This document shows positions 15,654-25,791 of a stretch of 64,000 bases of DNA, in pieces. A program made the position numbers and the translations under genes. Source of the DNA: Chitinophaga sp. H8 (GTDB lineage: Bacteria > Bacteroidota > Bacteroidia > Chitinophagales > Chitinophagaceae); assembly GCF_040567655.1 (NCBI RefSeq), contig NZ_JBEXAC010000002.1, positions 558,001-622,000 on the forward strand, given 5' to 3'. A model generated the notes under the pieces. It worked only from the letters and a program-made list of their open reading frames with translations. It was not told the origin of the DNA and did no database searches. Each line of letters opens with the position of its first letter. The stretch's first letter is position 1.

Positions 15654-16097
15654 ATGTCTATTCTTAAATTAAAGCTAGACCAGGACCAGTTGGTGGAAGA
15701 CTTTTTTGATTCCACCCATTTGATAGGTATTGTGTCTACTGCCAGGGATTACCAGGTATGCTGGCAAATAAACAGGCATTTGTTCTGCGACTTCCGCGTT
15801 AATAATTCATTGGAAATCAGACTTACTAAAAGTAACCGCTCCTTTCATTTTACCGTATTTGAATTTCTGGAGCCTACCAACTCCGTTTCTCATTATCTGT
15901 ATAACAATCACTGCCAGGCCGAGTTTTTATTGCCAGAGCTAAAGAACATTGATTATTTGTGGATGGTCAAGGGTGATTATTACCAATTACAGGATGTGAG
16001 AAAATTAATCGAGCAATTACGGGGTGTGGGGGTTGTACAATTAGTATCTTTATTGGATATTAGAGAAATCAAGAATAAGATGAATCTTATTTTTTAG
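15654..16097 (+). CDS. IPExxxVDY-family protein
   Basis: The 147-residue protein belongs to a small Bacteroidota family named after a motif that here reads LPELKNIDYLWMVKG (residues about 92-106). The N-terminus is LKLDQDQLVEDFFDSTHLIGIVSTARDYQVCWQINRHL. It has no signal peptide or membrane segment and looks like a compact alpha/beta cytoplasmic protein. No function is known. A -7 promoter box sits four bases ahead of the start. Confidence 0.8.
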   Translation: MSILKLKLDQDQLVEDFFDSTHLIGIVSTARDYQVCWQINRHLFCDFRVNNSLEIRLTKSNRSFHFTVFEFLEPTNSVSHYLYNNHCQAEFLLPELKNIDYLWMVKGDYYQLQDVRKLIEQLRGVGVVQLVSLLDIREIKNKMNLIF

Positions 16098-16170
16098 GAT
16101 AGGCCAACGATTCAACAGACAGGAATACAATTGATAATTACCAAAATCACCCGATGAGCCCCCGGTTCAT

Positions 16171-16416
16171 ATGCAAAATAATAATATGTGGACAAACGAA
16201 AACAATCAGCTTCACCGCTCTTTTCAGTTTAAAGATTTCAGGGAAGCATTTGCGTTTATGACCCGTGTAGCATTAACCGCTGAAAAAATGGATCATCATC
16301 CGTACTGGACCAATGTATACAATAAGGTAGATATTTATCTGAACACACACGATGCCGGCAATATAGTTACTGCAAAAGATCACGCATTGGCCAAAGCAAT
16401 AGATGATTTGTTATAA
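16171..16416 (+). CDS. 4a-hydroxytetrahydrobiopterin dehydratase (PCD/PhhB-like)
   Basis: The protein has 81 residues or fewer. It contains the pterin-4a-carbinolamine dehydratase signature: [51 protein letters not shown], with the active-site His pair (HH-P-W) and the later His. The enzyme recycles the pterin cofactor after aromatic amino acid hydroxylation. No phenylalanine hydroxylase gene is nearby. The start could be at 16171 or at the next ATG, 16186 (MWTNE). Only six bases separate its stop from the next gene. Confidence 0.9.
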   Translation: MQNNNMWTNENNQLHRSFQFKDFREAFAFMTRVALTAEKMDHHPYWTNVYNKVDIYLNTHDAGNIVTAKDHALAKAIDDLL

Positions 16417-16422
16417 AAATTT

Positions 16423-18510
16423 ATGCACTACACAGTGAAGCGCATTTGCTTAATGCTGCTATTGTGCTGTTATTTCATAGGAACATTTGCTCAGATACAG
16501 GCGGAAGACACCCTGGCGATTGACCTGGGAGCTGCACCTGATAAGCTTGATGTAAGGCCCTATATATATAGCCTGGAAGATAACGGCAAACAGTTAACGG
16601 TAGCACAATTATCCCAACTTGCTTTTACAAAAAACAGCCAGTTGTTTCATCAGCAGAAAAAGAGTAACAGCAGTACCCATAACTGCTGGTTAAAGCTGCA
16701 CGTAAAAAACACAGGGAATAAAGACACCAGCCTGATCTTCTTCACCGGCTGGCATGATTACCTTTACTGGTATGTACAATCAGGGAAGGATTGGCAACTA
16801 TTAACGCAAACGGGGCTGATCCTCGATAATGGTGGTGTGGAAAGATGGGAACGTTTTGGTTTGCCTTTAACAGTGCCGGCCGGACAAACCCGCACCTTTC
16901 TCTTACATATCATTAATAAATCCTACAACGAAAATGCATTGATGCCAGTGCTGCTCAATACGCCTGAATATATAAAATTCCGTAACGAGCAGCTGAATCA
17001 TTACCGTAAGGAAGCGATTGTCATCTTTGTATTGCTGGGGATGCTCCTGGTATTTATGAGCATTTCCATTATCAACTATATCCAGCTGCCGGACCGGTCT
17101 TATCTGTATTTTGCAGCATACATACTGGGCCTGATCATCTTTTTTGCATTACGGCTGGAAAACAAGCCTTACCAGATTTCTTTTTTTTACCGATGGCCGT
17201 TATTTAAATACTATTGGGATATTCCGGCACTGTTATTTTGTTTTTACCTCACCTATCTTCTTTTTGGTAATGCCTTTTTAAACCTGAAAGAGCGATACCC
17301 TTTCATGGAAAGGGCATTTACCTGGGTAGCCATTACCGTAGCGGGGCTTATTGCAGTATGTATTTTCAGTATACACCAGGGACAGTACCAGATACCCGTC
17401 ATTATTTACAGCTATGTATACTTTGGCACCCTGCTGCCATTGCTCGCAGTATTTGTGGCACTGGCGCGACGTTCCCGCCATCACCCGCTGGTACGCTTTT
17501 TCCTCTTCGGTTCCCTTTGTCTGTACCTGGCCTGCTTCGGCTCTTTCTTATTGCATTTAGGGCCACTGGGTTTGGAAAGTGCGCTGGGCGAGCTGGCCTC
17601 TCCCACTATGTTACTGATATTAGGTGTACTACTGCAGGCCATGTTCTTTTTAGCTGGTCTTAGTTATCGTAATAAACTGGTACACCATGAAAGAACCAGG
17701 ACACAGGAATTACTCATCAAACAGCTGAACAAAAACAAAGAGCTGCAACATAAGCTCAATGAACAACTGGAAGAGCTGGTGAAAGAACAAACCACTGAAA
17801 TATTACGTAAGAAACAGGAGCTGGAAGAGCAACGCAAAATACAACTGGAGATTGAGTATGATAAAAAACTGACGGAAATTGAGCTAAAGGCGATCCGGGC
17901 ACAGATTAACCCGCACTTCATTTTCAACTGCCTGAATTCTATTCAGCTGTTTGTGATGCAGCGGGATTATGAGTATGCACAGAAATATCTTTCTGACTTT
18001 TCCTATCTCATCCGCAAAACACTGGATTTTTCCCGGCGCAATTTTATTTCCCTTGCAGATGAGATCATGTATCTGAATACTTATCTGGGGCTGGAAAAGA
18101 TGCGTTTTGAAAACAAGATGGAATATGAAATTATTGTAGATCCAGCCATTGCTACGGCAGAGCTGGAAATTCCTGCGATGCTGCTGCAGCCATATGTAGA
18201 AAATGCCGTAAAACATGGGATGACCAACCCCAGTCAGCCTATCGGCCAGTTACACATCAAATTCAACCAGGTAGCCTCTGATATGCTGGAATGTATCATT
18301 GAAGACAATGGGATAGGCATTGCACAATCCAAAGCCTTACGTACACTACCTAAACATCATCAGTCGTCCGGTATGGAAATCAGCTTTAACCGGGCAGAAT
18401 TACTGAACAAAATGTACAATACAGGTATCCATATAGAAATTATAGACAAATCGGGCCATAACTTCACAGAAAGTGGTACTATTGTAAAGATTTTAATTCC
18501 ACAGCTATAG
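16423..18510 (+). CDS. 7TM-DISM sensor histidine kinase of the LytS/YehU type
   Basis: The 695-residue protein begins with a signal peptide (ends near FAQIQAED). An extracytoplasmic 7TMR-DISM extracellular type 2 domain follows (about 30-185), then a seven-helix 7TM-DISM membrane module (about 195-415). A strongly charged coiled coil occupies 425-490. The kinase part is a His_kinase (PF06580-like) domain with QINPHFIFNCLNSIQ, His498 being the phosphorylation site, and a HATPase with VENAVKHGM and EDNGIGI. It should phosphorylate the LytTR regulator encoded 28 bases downstream. The DISM domain may sense carbohydrate-like ligands. Confidence 0.93.
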   Translation: MHYTVKRICLMLLLCCYFIGTFAQIQAEDTLAIDLGAAPDKLDVRPYIYSLEDNGKQLTVAQLSQLAFTKNSQLFHQQKKSNSSTHNCWLKLHVKNTGNKDTSLIFFTGWHDYLYWYVQSGKDWQLLTQTGLILDNGGVERWERFGLPLTVPAGQTRTFLLHIINKSYNENALMPVLLNTPEYIKFRNEQLNHYRKEAIVIFVLLGMLLVFMSISIINYIQLPDRSYLYFAAYILGLIIFFALRLENKPYQISFFYRWPLFKYYWDIPALLFCFYLTYLLFGNAFLNLKERYPFMERAFTWVAITVAGLIAVCIFSIHQGQYQIPVIIYSYVYFGTLLPLLAVFVALARRSRHHPLVRFFLFGSLCLYLACFGSFLLHLGPLGLESALGELASPTMLLILGVLLQAMFFLAGLSYRNKLVHHERTRTQELLIKQLNKNKELQHKLNEQLEELVKEQTTEILRKKQELEEQRKIQLEIEYDKKLTEIELKAIRAQINPHFIFNCLNSIQLFVMQRDYEYAQKYLSDFSYLIRKTLDFSRRNFISLADEIMYLNTYLGLEKMRFENKMEYEIIVDPAIATAELEIPAMLLQPYVENAVKHGMTNPSQPIGQLHIKFNQVASDMLECIIEDNGIGIAQSKALRTLPKHHQSSGMEISFNRAELLNKMYNTGIHIEIIDKSGHNFTESGTIVKILIPQL

Positions 18511-18538
18511 CCAGCACCCCTTTTCCTTATATACGTTT

Positions 18539-19282
18539 ATGATAAAAGCAATTATTATAGATGACGAAAGAAACAGCCGCGATATAATAGCCCTGATGCT
18601 AGAAAAATATTGCCCCGAAGTAGAGATCACGGCTACTGCGTCTGACTGTGTGGATGGTATTGAAAAGATCCGGGAACACCAGCCCCAACTGGTTTTTCTT
18701 GACCTGGAAATGCCTGATGGTACAGGCTTCGATGTATTAATTGGCACCCAGAAAGAAATACCTTTTGAAGCAGTGTTTGTAACTGCTTTTGAAAAACGGT
18801 TCCTGCATACCATCCGGTTCAGCGAAGTAGAGCTTATCCTCAAACCTATTGATAAGGAAAGCCTGCTGCAGGCTGTGAACACGATCTCTGCACGTATTCA
18901 TAATAATACCAGCAAACATCGTTATCAGGTATTGCTGGACAATTTCAACAAGGGGAAAAATGCTTCCTGGCAGTTACTGATCCCAGCCGATAACGGGCAG
19001 GAGGTAACGGTACCGCTGCCCGCTATTGAGTACCTGGAAGCCAACCTGGAGAAATGCACGTTTAACCTGGATAGCGGCGCCGTGATCCATGCCGAACGCC
19101 CCTTCCGGTATTATGCCGACCTGTTTACCCCACTTCGCTTTTACCAGGTTAATAATATGCAGATGATACAATTATCCCATATCAGTCATATTGCCAATGA
19201 TACGGGTAAAATTGTGCTCAAAAGCGGTACTGCACTGGAAACTACAGAACGGCGCAAGAAGGATTTGCTGAGTAAATTATAA
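18539..19282 (+). CDS. LytTR-family response regulator
   Basis: The 247-residue protein has a receiver domain (about 1-120) with the acidic pair DD at 8-9, the phospho-acceptor Asp55 (LVFLDLEMPDGTGF) and Lys near 105 (LILKPI). A LytTR DNA-binding domain follows (about 145-245; YLEANLEKCTFNL and RFYQVNNMQMIQLSHI). It is the probable partner of the kinase directly upstream. LytTR proteins bind direct repeats in target promoters; the target here is unknown. Confidence 0.95.
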   Translation: MIKAIIIDDERNSRDIIALMLEKYCPEVEITATASDCVDGIEKIREHQPQLVFLDLEMPDGTGFDVLIGTQKEIPFEAVFVTAFEKRFLHTIRFSEVELILKPIDKESLLQAVNTISARIHNNTSKHRYQVLLDNFNKGKNASWQLLIPADNGQEVTVPLPAIEYLEANLEKCTFNLDSGAVIHAERPFRYYADLFTPLRFYQVNNMQMIQLSHISHIANDTGKIVLKSGTALETTERRKKDLLSKL

Positions 19283-19474
19283 TGAAATACCCCACCCTTT
19301 TAAAATATTACTAATTTTTCCAGCCCCATTTTTAAAATCATTCAATTTCCTGCTACTTTCCCGGCAGGTTGTTCCGGAACAAGCCTTCTTTTTCATAAGT
19401 TCTTCATTTATATGGAAGTATAAAATCATCTTGTATAAAAAAAGTTGGCTCGCATATCATTTTGTATGTACTTT

Positions 19475-19497
19475 TGACTCTCCTAACGAATTAGTCA
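19475..19497. promoter_or_regulatory. Dyad symmetry upstream of the TetR gene
   Basis: TGACT at 19475 and AGTCA at 19493 are inverted, and inside them CTAA and TTAG around CGAA (19483-19494) form a second dyad. It lies about 35 bases before the TetR start, a typical place for an autoregulatory operator. Confidence 0.35.
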
Positions 19498-19529
19498 GAT
19501 CGTCAGGTAAGTATTAAAATCCAACATCT

Positions 19530-20153
19530 ATGGCAGAACCGGATCATAAGAAAATAATGATACTGGAAGCAGCATTAAAGCGTTTTAAGCGCTTTGGGCT
19601 GTCTAAAACTACCATGGAAGAAATAGCCAGGGACCTGGATATTTCAAAAGGCTCTTTGTATTACTATTTTACGGATAAGGAATCCATTTATGTGGCCGTG
19701 GTGGAAAACATCATTGCAACCTGTTTTCAGGATATGTCGCAATACCTGGAGCAAGACGTGACCATTCTGCAGATTATGGATAAATACCTGGCATTGAAGG
19801 AAAAAATGCTGCTGGAGTACCATTTTCTTTTTGGCATTAATGAATGGATAAAAGAAACGCCTTCCACTTTTATGCGGCAGGTGATTGAGCTATTACAGGA
19901 TGTGGAAATATCCTTTCTGTCGGCCTGGATCCGCAAGGGCATCGCTACCGGAGAATTATCAGACAAGTATGATCCTGACACTACGGCTCCCCTGCTGGTA
20001 CATGTACTGTTCGGGCTGTGGGTAGTATGGTGCAAATGGCAGGCATCCGGTTTTGATCCTTATGATAGTAAACAGCTTAAACTGTTTATGGAAAGAGAAA
20101 AACAGGTACTGATTATATTTTTTAATGGCTTACGATATCAACCAACTTTTTAA
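19530..20153 (+). CDS. TetR/AcrR-family transcriptional regulator
   Basis: The 207-residue protein has the N-terminal TetR helix-turn-helix (about residues 9-55: KIMILEAALKRFKRFGLSKTTMEEIARDLDISKGSLYYYFTDKESIY). A helical ligand/dimerisation domain of about 150 residues follows. Such regulators usually repress genes next to them, here the outer-membrane barrel gene 77 bases downstream. The ligand is not known. A dyad ahead of the gene could be its own operator. Confidence 0.93.
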   Translation: MAEPDHKKIMILEAALKRFKRFGLSKTTMEEIARDLDISKGSLYYYFTDKESIYVAVVENIIATCFQDMSQYLEQDVTILQIMDKYLALKEKMLLEYHFLFGINEWIKETPSTFMRQVIELLQDVEISFLSAWIRKGIATGELSDKYDPDTTAPLLVHVLFGLWVVWCKWQASGFDPYDSKQLKLFMEREKQVLIIFFNGLRYQPTF

Positions 20154-20230
20154 CATCTGAATGGCTTTAAGTAGTATGTAGAACCAAAGAACAAGCGAAC
20201 AGTTTTAATGAATATTAAATTTGACGAAAG

Positions 20231-20836
20231 ATGAAAAAGTTGATTGTTATGACCGCACTGGCACTGTTTGGTGCACAGTTTGCAAAAGCTCAGTTTTCAA
20301 AAGGTGATGTATTATTAGGTGGTAATCTGAATGTATCTACTTCTTCCAATAAAGTAGATGGCGCAGATAAAAAAGCAACTGCTACCAGTTTTGGCATCAG
20401 CCCTAAAGTGGGTGTAGCATTGAATGAAACCTGGATGATCGGTGTTTTTGCTGAAACCAGATTTGGTTCTTCCAAAGATGTACTGGATGTAAAAACCAAG
20501 ACTACTGCTATTACACCAGGTGTATTTGTTCGTAACTACCACATGATAGGCAACAGTAATTTTGCTTTCTTTGGTGAAGCAAATGCAGCTTATAACTACG
20601 AGCAGAACAAAAAAGCCGACAAGAAGATCAATGATGTAAATGGTTTCAAAGTAGCCGTTGCACCTGGTATCAGCTACTTCATTACCAAGAAATTCATGGT
20701 AGAAGGTATGTTTGGCGGTATCAGCTATGCTTATGATGTAACTAAGGCTGCTGACGGTGGCGCTAAAGTTAAAGGCAGCAATTTCAACTTTGATTTCCCT
20801 AAAGAATTCAAAGTGGGTGTAAACTTTATCTTCTAA
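20231..20836 (+). CDS. Outer membrane beta-barrel protein
   Basis: The 201-residue protein starts with a signal peptide (MKKLIVMTALALFGAQFAKA). The mature part has alternating hydrophobic strands ending in an aromatic residue, typical of the porin/OmpA-like beta-barrel families of Bacteroidota: FGISPKVGVALNETWMIGVFAETRFG, GVFVRNYHMIGNSNFAFFGEANAAYNYE, and the C-terminal KEFKVGVNFIF. It should sit in the outer membrane. The preceding TetR gene suggests inducible expression. It ends at a strong terminator. Confidence 0.88.
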   Translation: MKKLIVMTALALFGAQFAKAQFSKGDVLLGGNLNVSTSSNKVDGADKKATATSFGISPKVGVALNETWMIGVFAETRFGSSKDVLDVKTKTTAITPGVFVRNYHMIGNSNFAFFGEANAAYNYEQNKKADKKINDVNGFKVAVAPGISYFITKKFMVEGMFGGISYAYDVTKAADGGAKVKGSNFNFDFPKEFKVGVNFIF

Positions 20837-20864
20837 TCAGGAAATTTTTACACAACTAATAGTT

Positions 20865-20897
20865 TAAAAAAGCACTGCGTACAGCAGTGCTTTTTTT
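20865..20897 (+). terminator. Rho-independent terminator of the beta-barrel gene
   Basis: GCACTGC and GCAGTGC form a 7-bp stem with a five-base loop, flanked by A-run and a T7 tract. Confidence 0.9.
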
Positions 20898-21052
20898 ATT
20901 TCCACCCCAACCAGATCAGGTATCCCTCCAGCAGTTCACATAAGGTTTGTGCGCCCTGACACGACCACTATTCTCCTCATAATCAGCTTATTACAGTTAT
21001 TTCACAAAGTTGGCAGTATTTTGGCATTAACTAATTAAATGAATTAAATATC

Positions 21053-21262
21053 ATGTATATGCGAACACGAGACAACTGTATCATCCTGACAGCTTTAATA
21101 ACCGGGATATTTCTGAGTGGATGTGTAAGTACGCATCAAGGAGGAAACCCTCATGGTATGCCGCCCGGGCAGGCAAAAAAAGTATATGGCACTAAATCAG
21201 CCAAACCATTTGCACCAGGTCAACAGAAGAAAGTAAAAAATTACAACGATTATAATGACTAA
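21053..21262 (+). CDS. Small lipoprotein with MPPGQAKK motif
   Basis: The 69-residue protein has an N-terminal lipoprotein signal with lipobox-like LSGC (CIILTALITGIFLSGC). The short mature part contains HGMPPGQAKKVYGTKSAKPFAPGQ, a motif found in many small Bacteroidota proteins, some of which are annotated as quinol oxidase subunit 4 without clear proof. It should be anchored in a cell membrane. The ATG at 21053 is followed by a second in-frame ATG at 21059. A strong bidirectional terminator ends it. Confidence 0.75.
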   Translation: MYMRTRDNCIILTALITGIFLSGCVSTHQGGNPHGMPPGQAKKVYGTKSAKPFAPGQQKKVKNYNDYND

Positions 21263-21297
21263 TAAAAAAAGCCAGACAGTGTCTGGCTTTTTTTATT
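21263..21297. terminator. Bidirectional terminator between small lipoprotein gene and rho
   Basis: GCCAGAC and GTCTGGC form a short stem flanked by A7 and T7, so it can stop transcription from both convergent genes. Confidence 0.88.
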
Positions 21298-21317
21298 AAA
21301 TATTGCACATCACTTAC

Positions 21318-23012
21318 TTAGTGATTCATGGAAATCAGGAATTCTTCATTGCTCTTTGTACCACGCATATGCTGCAGCATAAAGTTCATAGACTCTTCCG
21401 TATTCATATCACCCAGGTGATTCCGGAGGATATGCAGCCTTTTCAGGGTATCTCTGTCTACCAGCAGATCATCACGACGGGTAGAGGATGCAGATACATC
21501 AATAGCCGGGAATATACGTCTGTTAGCCAGCTTGCGATCCAGCAGGAGCTCCATGTTACCGGTACCTTTAAACTCTTCAAAGATCACCTCATCCATTTTG
21601 GAACCGGTATCTATCAAAGCAGTAGCCAGGATGGTTAAGGAACCACCATGTTCTATCTTACGGGCAGCCCCAAAGAACTGTTTTGGTTTTTGCATGGCAT
21701 TAGCTTCCACACCACCACTCAACACTTTACCGGAGGCAGGTGCCACGGTATTATGTGCTCTTGCCAAACGGGTGATAGAGTCGAGCAGGATAACTACATC
21801 ATGGCCGCATTCTACCAAACGTTTTGCTTTTTGCAGCGCGATAGCAGAAACCTTTACGTGTTTTTCAGCTGGTTCATCAAACGTAGAAGCAATTACTTCC
21901 GCTTTTACGCTACGTTCCATATCAGTTACCTCTTCCGGGCGTTCATCAATCAGTACTACCATCAGGTATATTTCCGGGTGGTTGGTAGCAATTGCGTTGG
22001 CCACTTCTTTCAGCAACATGGTTTTACCCACTTTAGGCTGCGCTACGATCAGACCACGCTGGCCTTTACCGATAGGGGTAAAAAGGTCCATGATACGGGT
22101 AGAGTAGTTATTGGAAGCGGTAGTTAATCTTAATTTTTCGAAAGGGAACAGCGGTGTCAGATAATCGAACGGAACACGGTCGCGCACTTCATCCGGCTGT
22201 TTGTTATTAATCGTTTCCACTTTCAGTAAAGCGAAATACTTTTCACCTTCTTTAGGTGGGCGTACTGCCCCTTTTACCGTATCTCCAGTTTTAAGACCAA
22301 ACAATTTGATCTGAGAGGGAGAAACGTAAATATCGTCCGGGGAACTGAGATAGTTATAGTCAGAAGAGCGGAGGAAACCATATCCATCAGGCATCATTTC
22401 CAATACACCTTCGCTGACAATTATACCATCAAATTCTATATTAAAAGCGGGTTCTTTTTTAGGGAAGCGGGGTTTTTGTGTTGGGATTACCGGTTCTTCA
22501 GGCAATACAAAATCATCATCATCATCGTCTTCTTCCTCTTCCTCTGCTACTACTGCCGCTTCCGGCTCTTCATCTTCTGTAAATGATGGTAATACAATAT
22601 CATCATCATCATCGAAAGTAAGGGAAGGGATACTATCCAGGTCTATATCAAAGTCTTTTGCTTTGGGTTTAGGAGCAACGTTCACTTCCGGTTCTGCTTC
22701 TTTGGTTTTGCCACCGGTGGTTTTTTTGCCACGTTTTGCGGCGGGTTTTTCTTCTGCTGGTGCTGGTTCTTCAGCAACGGGCGTTTCGTCTTTCTTTACA
22801 GGTTTGCGTTTGCGTCCTCTTTTTTCTTCGCCGTTGGCCGGGTTATTATCTTCTGAGGCCATTACTGCTTGTTTATCAAGGATTTTGTAGATAAGGTCCT
22901 GTTTGTTCAGTTTTTTAGCGTTGGGAACATCCAGCTTCTCTGCAATATCAAGCAGCTCCGGAACGAGCATGTCGTTCAATTGTAAGATGTCGTACATCAT
23001 CTGTGTTGTCAA
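21318..23012 (-). CDS. rho: Transcription termination factor Rho with long charged insert
   Basis: Rho is the hexameric RNA-dependent ATPase that ends transcription. The order is: Rho_N helical domain (about 1-50), a low-complexity insert (about 52-190), the cold-shock-like RNA-binding domain (from about 192, with [31 protein letters not shown]), and the ATPase. Walker A lies at about 325-331 (AQPKVGKT) and Walker B near [14 protein letters not shown]. The insert first is basic ([16 protein letters not shown]), then strongly acidic ([22 protein letters not shown]). Such inserts are common in Bacteroidota Rho and may be disordered and help bind RNA. Confidence 0.97.
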   Translation of the reverse strand: MTTQMMYDILQLNDMLVPELLDIAEKLDVPNAKKLNKQDLIYKILDKQAVMASEDNNPANGEEKRGRKRKPVKKDETPVAEEPAPAEEKPAAKRGKKTTGGKTKEAEPEVNVAPKPKAKDFDIDLDSIPSLTFDDDDDIVLPSFTEDEEPEAAVVAEEEEEDDDDDDFVLPEEPVIPTQKPRFPKKEPAFNIEFDGIIVSEGVLEMMPDGYGFLRSSDYNYLSSPDDIYVSPSQIKLFGLKTGDTVKGAVRPPKEGEKYFALLKVETINNKQPDEVRDRVPFDYLTPLFPFEKLRLTTASNNYSTRIMDLFTPIGKGQRGLIVAQPKVGKTMLLKEVANAIATNHPEIYLMVVLIDERPEEVTDMERSVKAEVIASTFDEPAEKHVKVSAIALQKAKRLVECGHDVVILLDSITRLARAHNTVAPASGKVLSGGVEANAMQKPKQFFGAARKIEHGGSLTILATALIDTGSKMDEVIFEEFKGTGNMELLLDRKLANRRIFPAIDVSASSTRRDDLLVDRDTLKRLHILRNHLGDMNTEESMNFMLQHMRGTKSNEEFLISMNH

Positions 23013-23446
23013 ATTTTAGAAGTGTTGTGAGGCGGGTACCACTGCATACCAACATACACCAATTACAAATAATTGTTTTGAGTTCAATAAATTTACTTAG
23101 GTTATAAATCTGATAGGGAACTTGATTGAGTTTAGGACTGCTGAAGAAGATGGAAACTTAAACTTAATCAGACAGATTGTAACGCAAGATTAAAACAAGT
23201 TTTATTATTCTCCAAAAAAATTCTTTTCACATCTCGGCCCCTGTTGCGCCCAAGCGGCTGCCGGGTACCCACAAATGCGCCCGCGTCCTGCTTTTCAGGG
23301 CCTTATTCTTTGGGGAGAAACCACCAGCAAGCCATGTGTTAAAGTTTCCCTAATGCCCGGTTACCCGTAAATAACCCCGGTATCCGGCTATAAAAAACGG
23401 GTTGGGAAACCGGCAATTACCTGCTGCAACCTATCGGTACATTTGT
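23013..23446. other. Intergenic region between rho and asnS
   Basis: This 434-base divergent spacer should contain the rho promoter on the minus strand and the asnS promoter on the plus strand. A GC-rich patch lies around 23235-23300. No RNA element or repeat was recognised. Confidence 0.5.
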
Positions 23447-23454
23447 TATTTTTG
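23447..23454 (+). promoter_or_regulatory. TAnnTTTG promoter box of asnS
   Basis: TATTTTTG matches the -7 consensus exactly and lies 30 bases before the asnS ATG. A clear -33 TTG at the ideal distance was not found. Confidence 0.45.
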
Positions 23455-23484
23455 CAAACCTTTAAATAAATAAATCATCTTTTT

Positions 23485-24924
23485 ATGAGCCAAAGAGTGA
23501 AAGTCAAGCAGATTTTGTCGGCCGACAAAACGCATTACGAAGTAACGGTAAAAGGTTGGGTGCGTTCTTTTCGCAACAATCAGTTTATAGCGTTAAACGA
23601 TGGCTCTACTAATAATAATCTGCAAATAGTTATTGCTGCGGAAAATACCGACCCTGCCCTGCTGAAAAGAATCACTACCGGCGCGGCTATCAGCGCCACC
23701 GGGGAAATCATTCCTTCCCTGGGTAAAGGGCAGAAAGTAGAGCTCAAAGCCAGCACACTGGAAATACTGGGCGATTGTGATCCTGAAAAGTATCCTTTAC
23801 AGCTGAAAAATAAGCCCAGCCTAGAATACCTGCGGGAAATAGCGCACCTGCGCTTCCGTACCAATACCTTTGGTGCTATATTCCGTGTACGCCATACACT
23901 GGCCTTTGCGGTACATAAATTCTTTAACGACAGGGGGTTTGTATATCTCCACACCCCTATTATCACCGCTTCAGATGCCGAAGGTGCCGGCGAAATGTTC
24001 CGGGTCACCTCGCTGGATCTGAAGAACCCGCCGTTAACACCGGCAGGCGATATCGATTTTAAAGAAGATTTCTTTGGCCGTTCCACCAACCTGACCGTAT
24101 CCGGCCAGCTGGAGGGAGAACTGGGAGCAATGGCCTTTGGCGATATCTACACCTTTGGGCCTACTTTCCGGGCCGAAAACTCTAATACTGCCCGTCACCT
24201 GGCAGAATTCTGGATGATAGAGCCGGAAATGGCCTTTTATGAACTGAAAGATAACATGGACCTGGCAGAGGCCTTTATCAAGTATGTTATCGGCTACGCA
24301 CTGGAACACAACCGGGAAGACCTGGAATTCCTGGCACAGCGGCTTATAGAAGAAGAAAAGCAGAAGCCACAGCAGGAACGCAGTGAAATGGGCCTGGTAG
24401 AAAAACTGGAGTTTGTGCTGAATAACGAATTCATGCGGCTTACCTATACAGATGCCATCCATATTCTGAAAGACAGCAAACCTAACAAGAACAAGAAGTT
24501 CCAATACCTGATCGAAGAATGGGGTGCTGATCTCCAAAGTGAGCACGAACGCTATCTGGTAGAAAAACACTTTAAGAAGCCTGTGATCCTGACCGATTAC
24601 CCTAAGGCGATTAAATCATTCTACATGAAGCAGAATGAAGATGGTAAAACGGTAAAAGCCATGGACATCCTCTTCCCCGGTATCGGCGAAATAGTAGGTG
24701 GTTCCCAAAGGGAAGAAAACTACGACAAACTGGTGGCCCGTATGGAGGAATTACACCTGCCCGTTGAAGAAATGAGCTGGTACCTGGATACCCGCCGTTA
24801 CGGCTCCTGCCCGCATTCCGGATTTGGTCTTGGCTTTGAAAGACTGGTATTATTTGTTACCGGTATGGGTAATATCCGCGATGTAATACCTTTCCCACGC
24901 ACGCCCAAAAGTGCAGAATTTTAG
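23485..24924 (+). CDS. asnS: Asparaginyl-tRNA synthetase
   Basis: AsnS charges tRNA-Asn with asparagine. The 479-residue class II synthetase has an N-terminal OB-fold anticodon-binding domain (about 1-115: [29 protein letters not shown]). The catalytic domain follows with motif 2 ([26 protein letters not shown]) and motif 3 ([27 protein letters not shown]). The segment between about 265 and 320 is the family insertion. Full length and intact. Confidence 0.97.
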   Translation: MSQRVKVKQILSADKTHYEVTVKGWVRSFRNNQFIALNDGSTNNNLQIVIAAENTDPALLKRITTGAAISATGEIIPSLGKGQKVELKASTLEILGDCDPEKYPLQLKNKPSLEYLREIAHLRFRTNTFGAIFRVRHTLAFAVHKFFNDRGFVYLHTPIITASDAEGAGEMFRVTSLDLKNPPLTPAGDIDFKEDFFGRSTNLTVSGQLEGELGAMAFGDIYTFGPTFRAENSNTARHLAEFWMIEPEMAFYELKDNMDLAEAFIKYVIGYALEHNREDLEFLAQRLIEEEKQKPQQERSEMGLVEKLEFVLNNEFMRLTYTDAIHILKDSKPNKNKKFQYLIEEWGADLQSEHERYLVEKHFKKPVILTDYPKAIKSFYMKQNEDGKTVKAMDILFPGIGEIVGGSQREENYDKLVARMEELHLPVEEMSWYLDTRRYGSCPHSGFGLGFERLVLFVTGMGNIRDVIPFPRTPKSAEF

Positions 24925-24973
24925 GACTTCTCCCTGTCCGGCCCCATAATGGCCCAGGCAGGGTGCATATAAT

Positions 24974-25010
24974 ACTGAAAGCAGTCTCCTTCCCGGAGGC
25001 TGCTTTTTTT
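24974..25010 (+). terminator. Rho-independent terminator of asnS
   Basis: AGCAGtCTCC and GGAGgCTGCT form a stem around a TTCC-type loop, followed by a T6 run. Confidence 0.85.
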
Positions 25011-25156
25011 ATGTTTGCCTGTTACTATTTCTTTGCGCCCCGCTCATCATTTCTGATGAGTTGACAAACCATCTTTATGGAATTTCTTTCCTGCTGCATC
25101 TCTATGAATGAAAGCGCTTTCCACTATCATTTTTCGTATACTATAAACTGTTAGTT

Positions 25157-25678
25157 ATGGCTGAAATGAACATACAACAAAGGGGGAGAAAGGGCAGCAT
25201 CCGGAATAATAAAAAGTCTACCCGTGTAGACATGACACCCATGGTGGATCTGGGTTTCCTGTTGATTACCTTTTTTATGCTCACCACCGCGCTTTCCCAA
25301 CCTAAAACCATGAACCTGCTGATGCCACGGAGTGATGGTCCCCCTTCTCCCTTACCTGCCAGCAAGGCACTTACTGTTTTATTGGGATCCAACAACCGTA
25401 TTGCTTACTATGAGGGACTGGGTGATGATCAGACACAACCACCCCAGGTAAAGTATGCCAGCTTCTCCAATGCCCAGGGTATCCGGGATATCATAAACAC
25501 CAAAAAACAGCAGGTACTCCTGCAATATGGTAAAAACGAGTTGATGGTACTCATCAAAGCTACCGCAGCTGCCAATTATAAAAATGTGGTAGACATCATG
25601 GATGAAATGCTCATCAACCATATTGACCGGTATGCCATTGTAGATATCACCCCAGCAGAGCAGGATTATCTGAAATAA
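25157..25678 (+). CDS. ExbD/TolR-family biopolymer transport protein
   Basis: The 173-residue protein has a basic N-terminus, then one membrane helix with the family's key Asp (STRVDMTPMVDLGFLLITFFMLTTAL). A periplasmic domain follows. ExbD/TolR proteins use the proton motive force together with ExbB/TolQ to energise TonB or Tol systems. No exbB, tonB or tolQ gene lies next to it, so it is a stand-alone copy. The frame begins with an ATG at 25157; an in-frame ATG at 25166 is also possible. Confidence 0.9.
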   Translation: MAEMNIQQRGRKGSIRNNKKSTRVDMTPMVDLGFLLITFFMLTTALSQPKTMNLLMPRSDGPPSPLPASKALTVLLGSNNRIAYYEGLGDDQTQPPQVKYASFSNAQGIRDIINTKKQQVLLQYGKNELMVLIKATAAANYKNVVDIMDEMLINHIDRYAIVDITPAEQDYLK

Positions 25679-25791
25679 CATCCTATACCTGCCGCTATTT
25701 ATGATGCGGATAACAGTGATGAGGAAGATACTCACGACCAGTATATTCCTCATTGCTTTTCCCTACCTTTAATACTCCAAAACAATTTATT

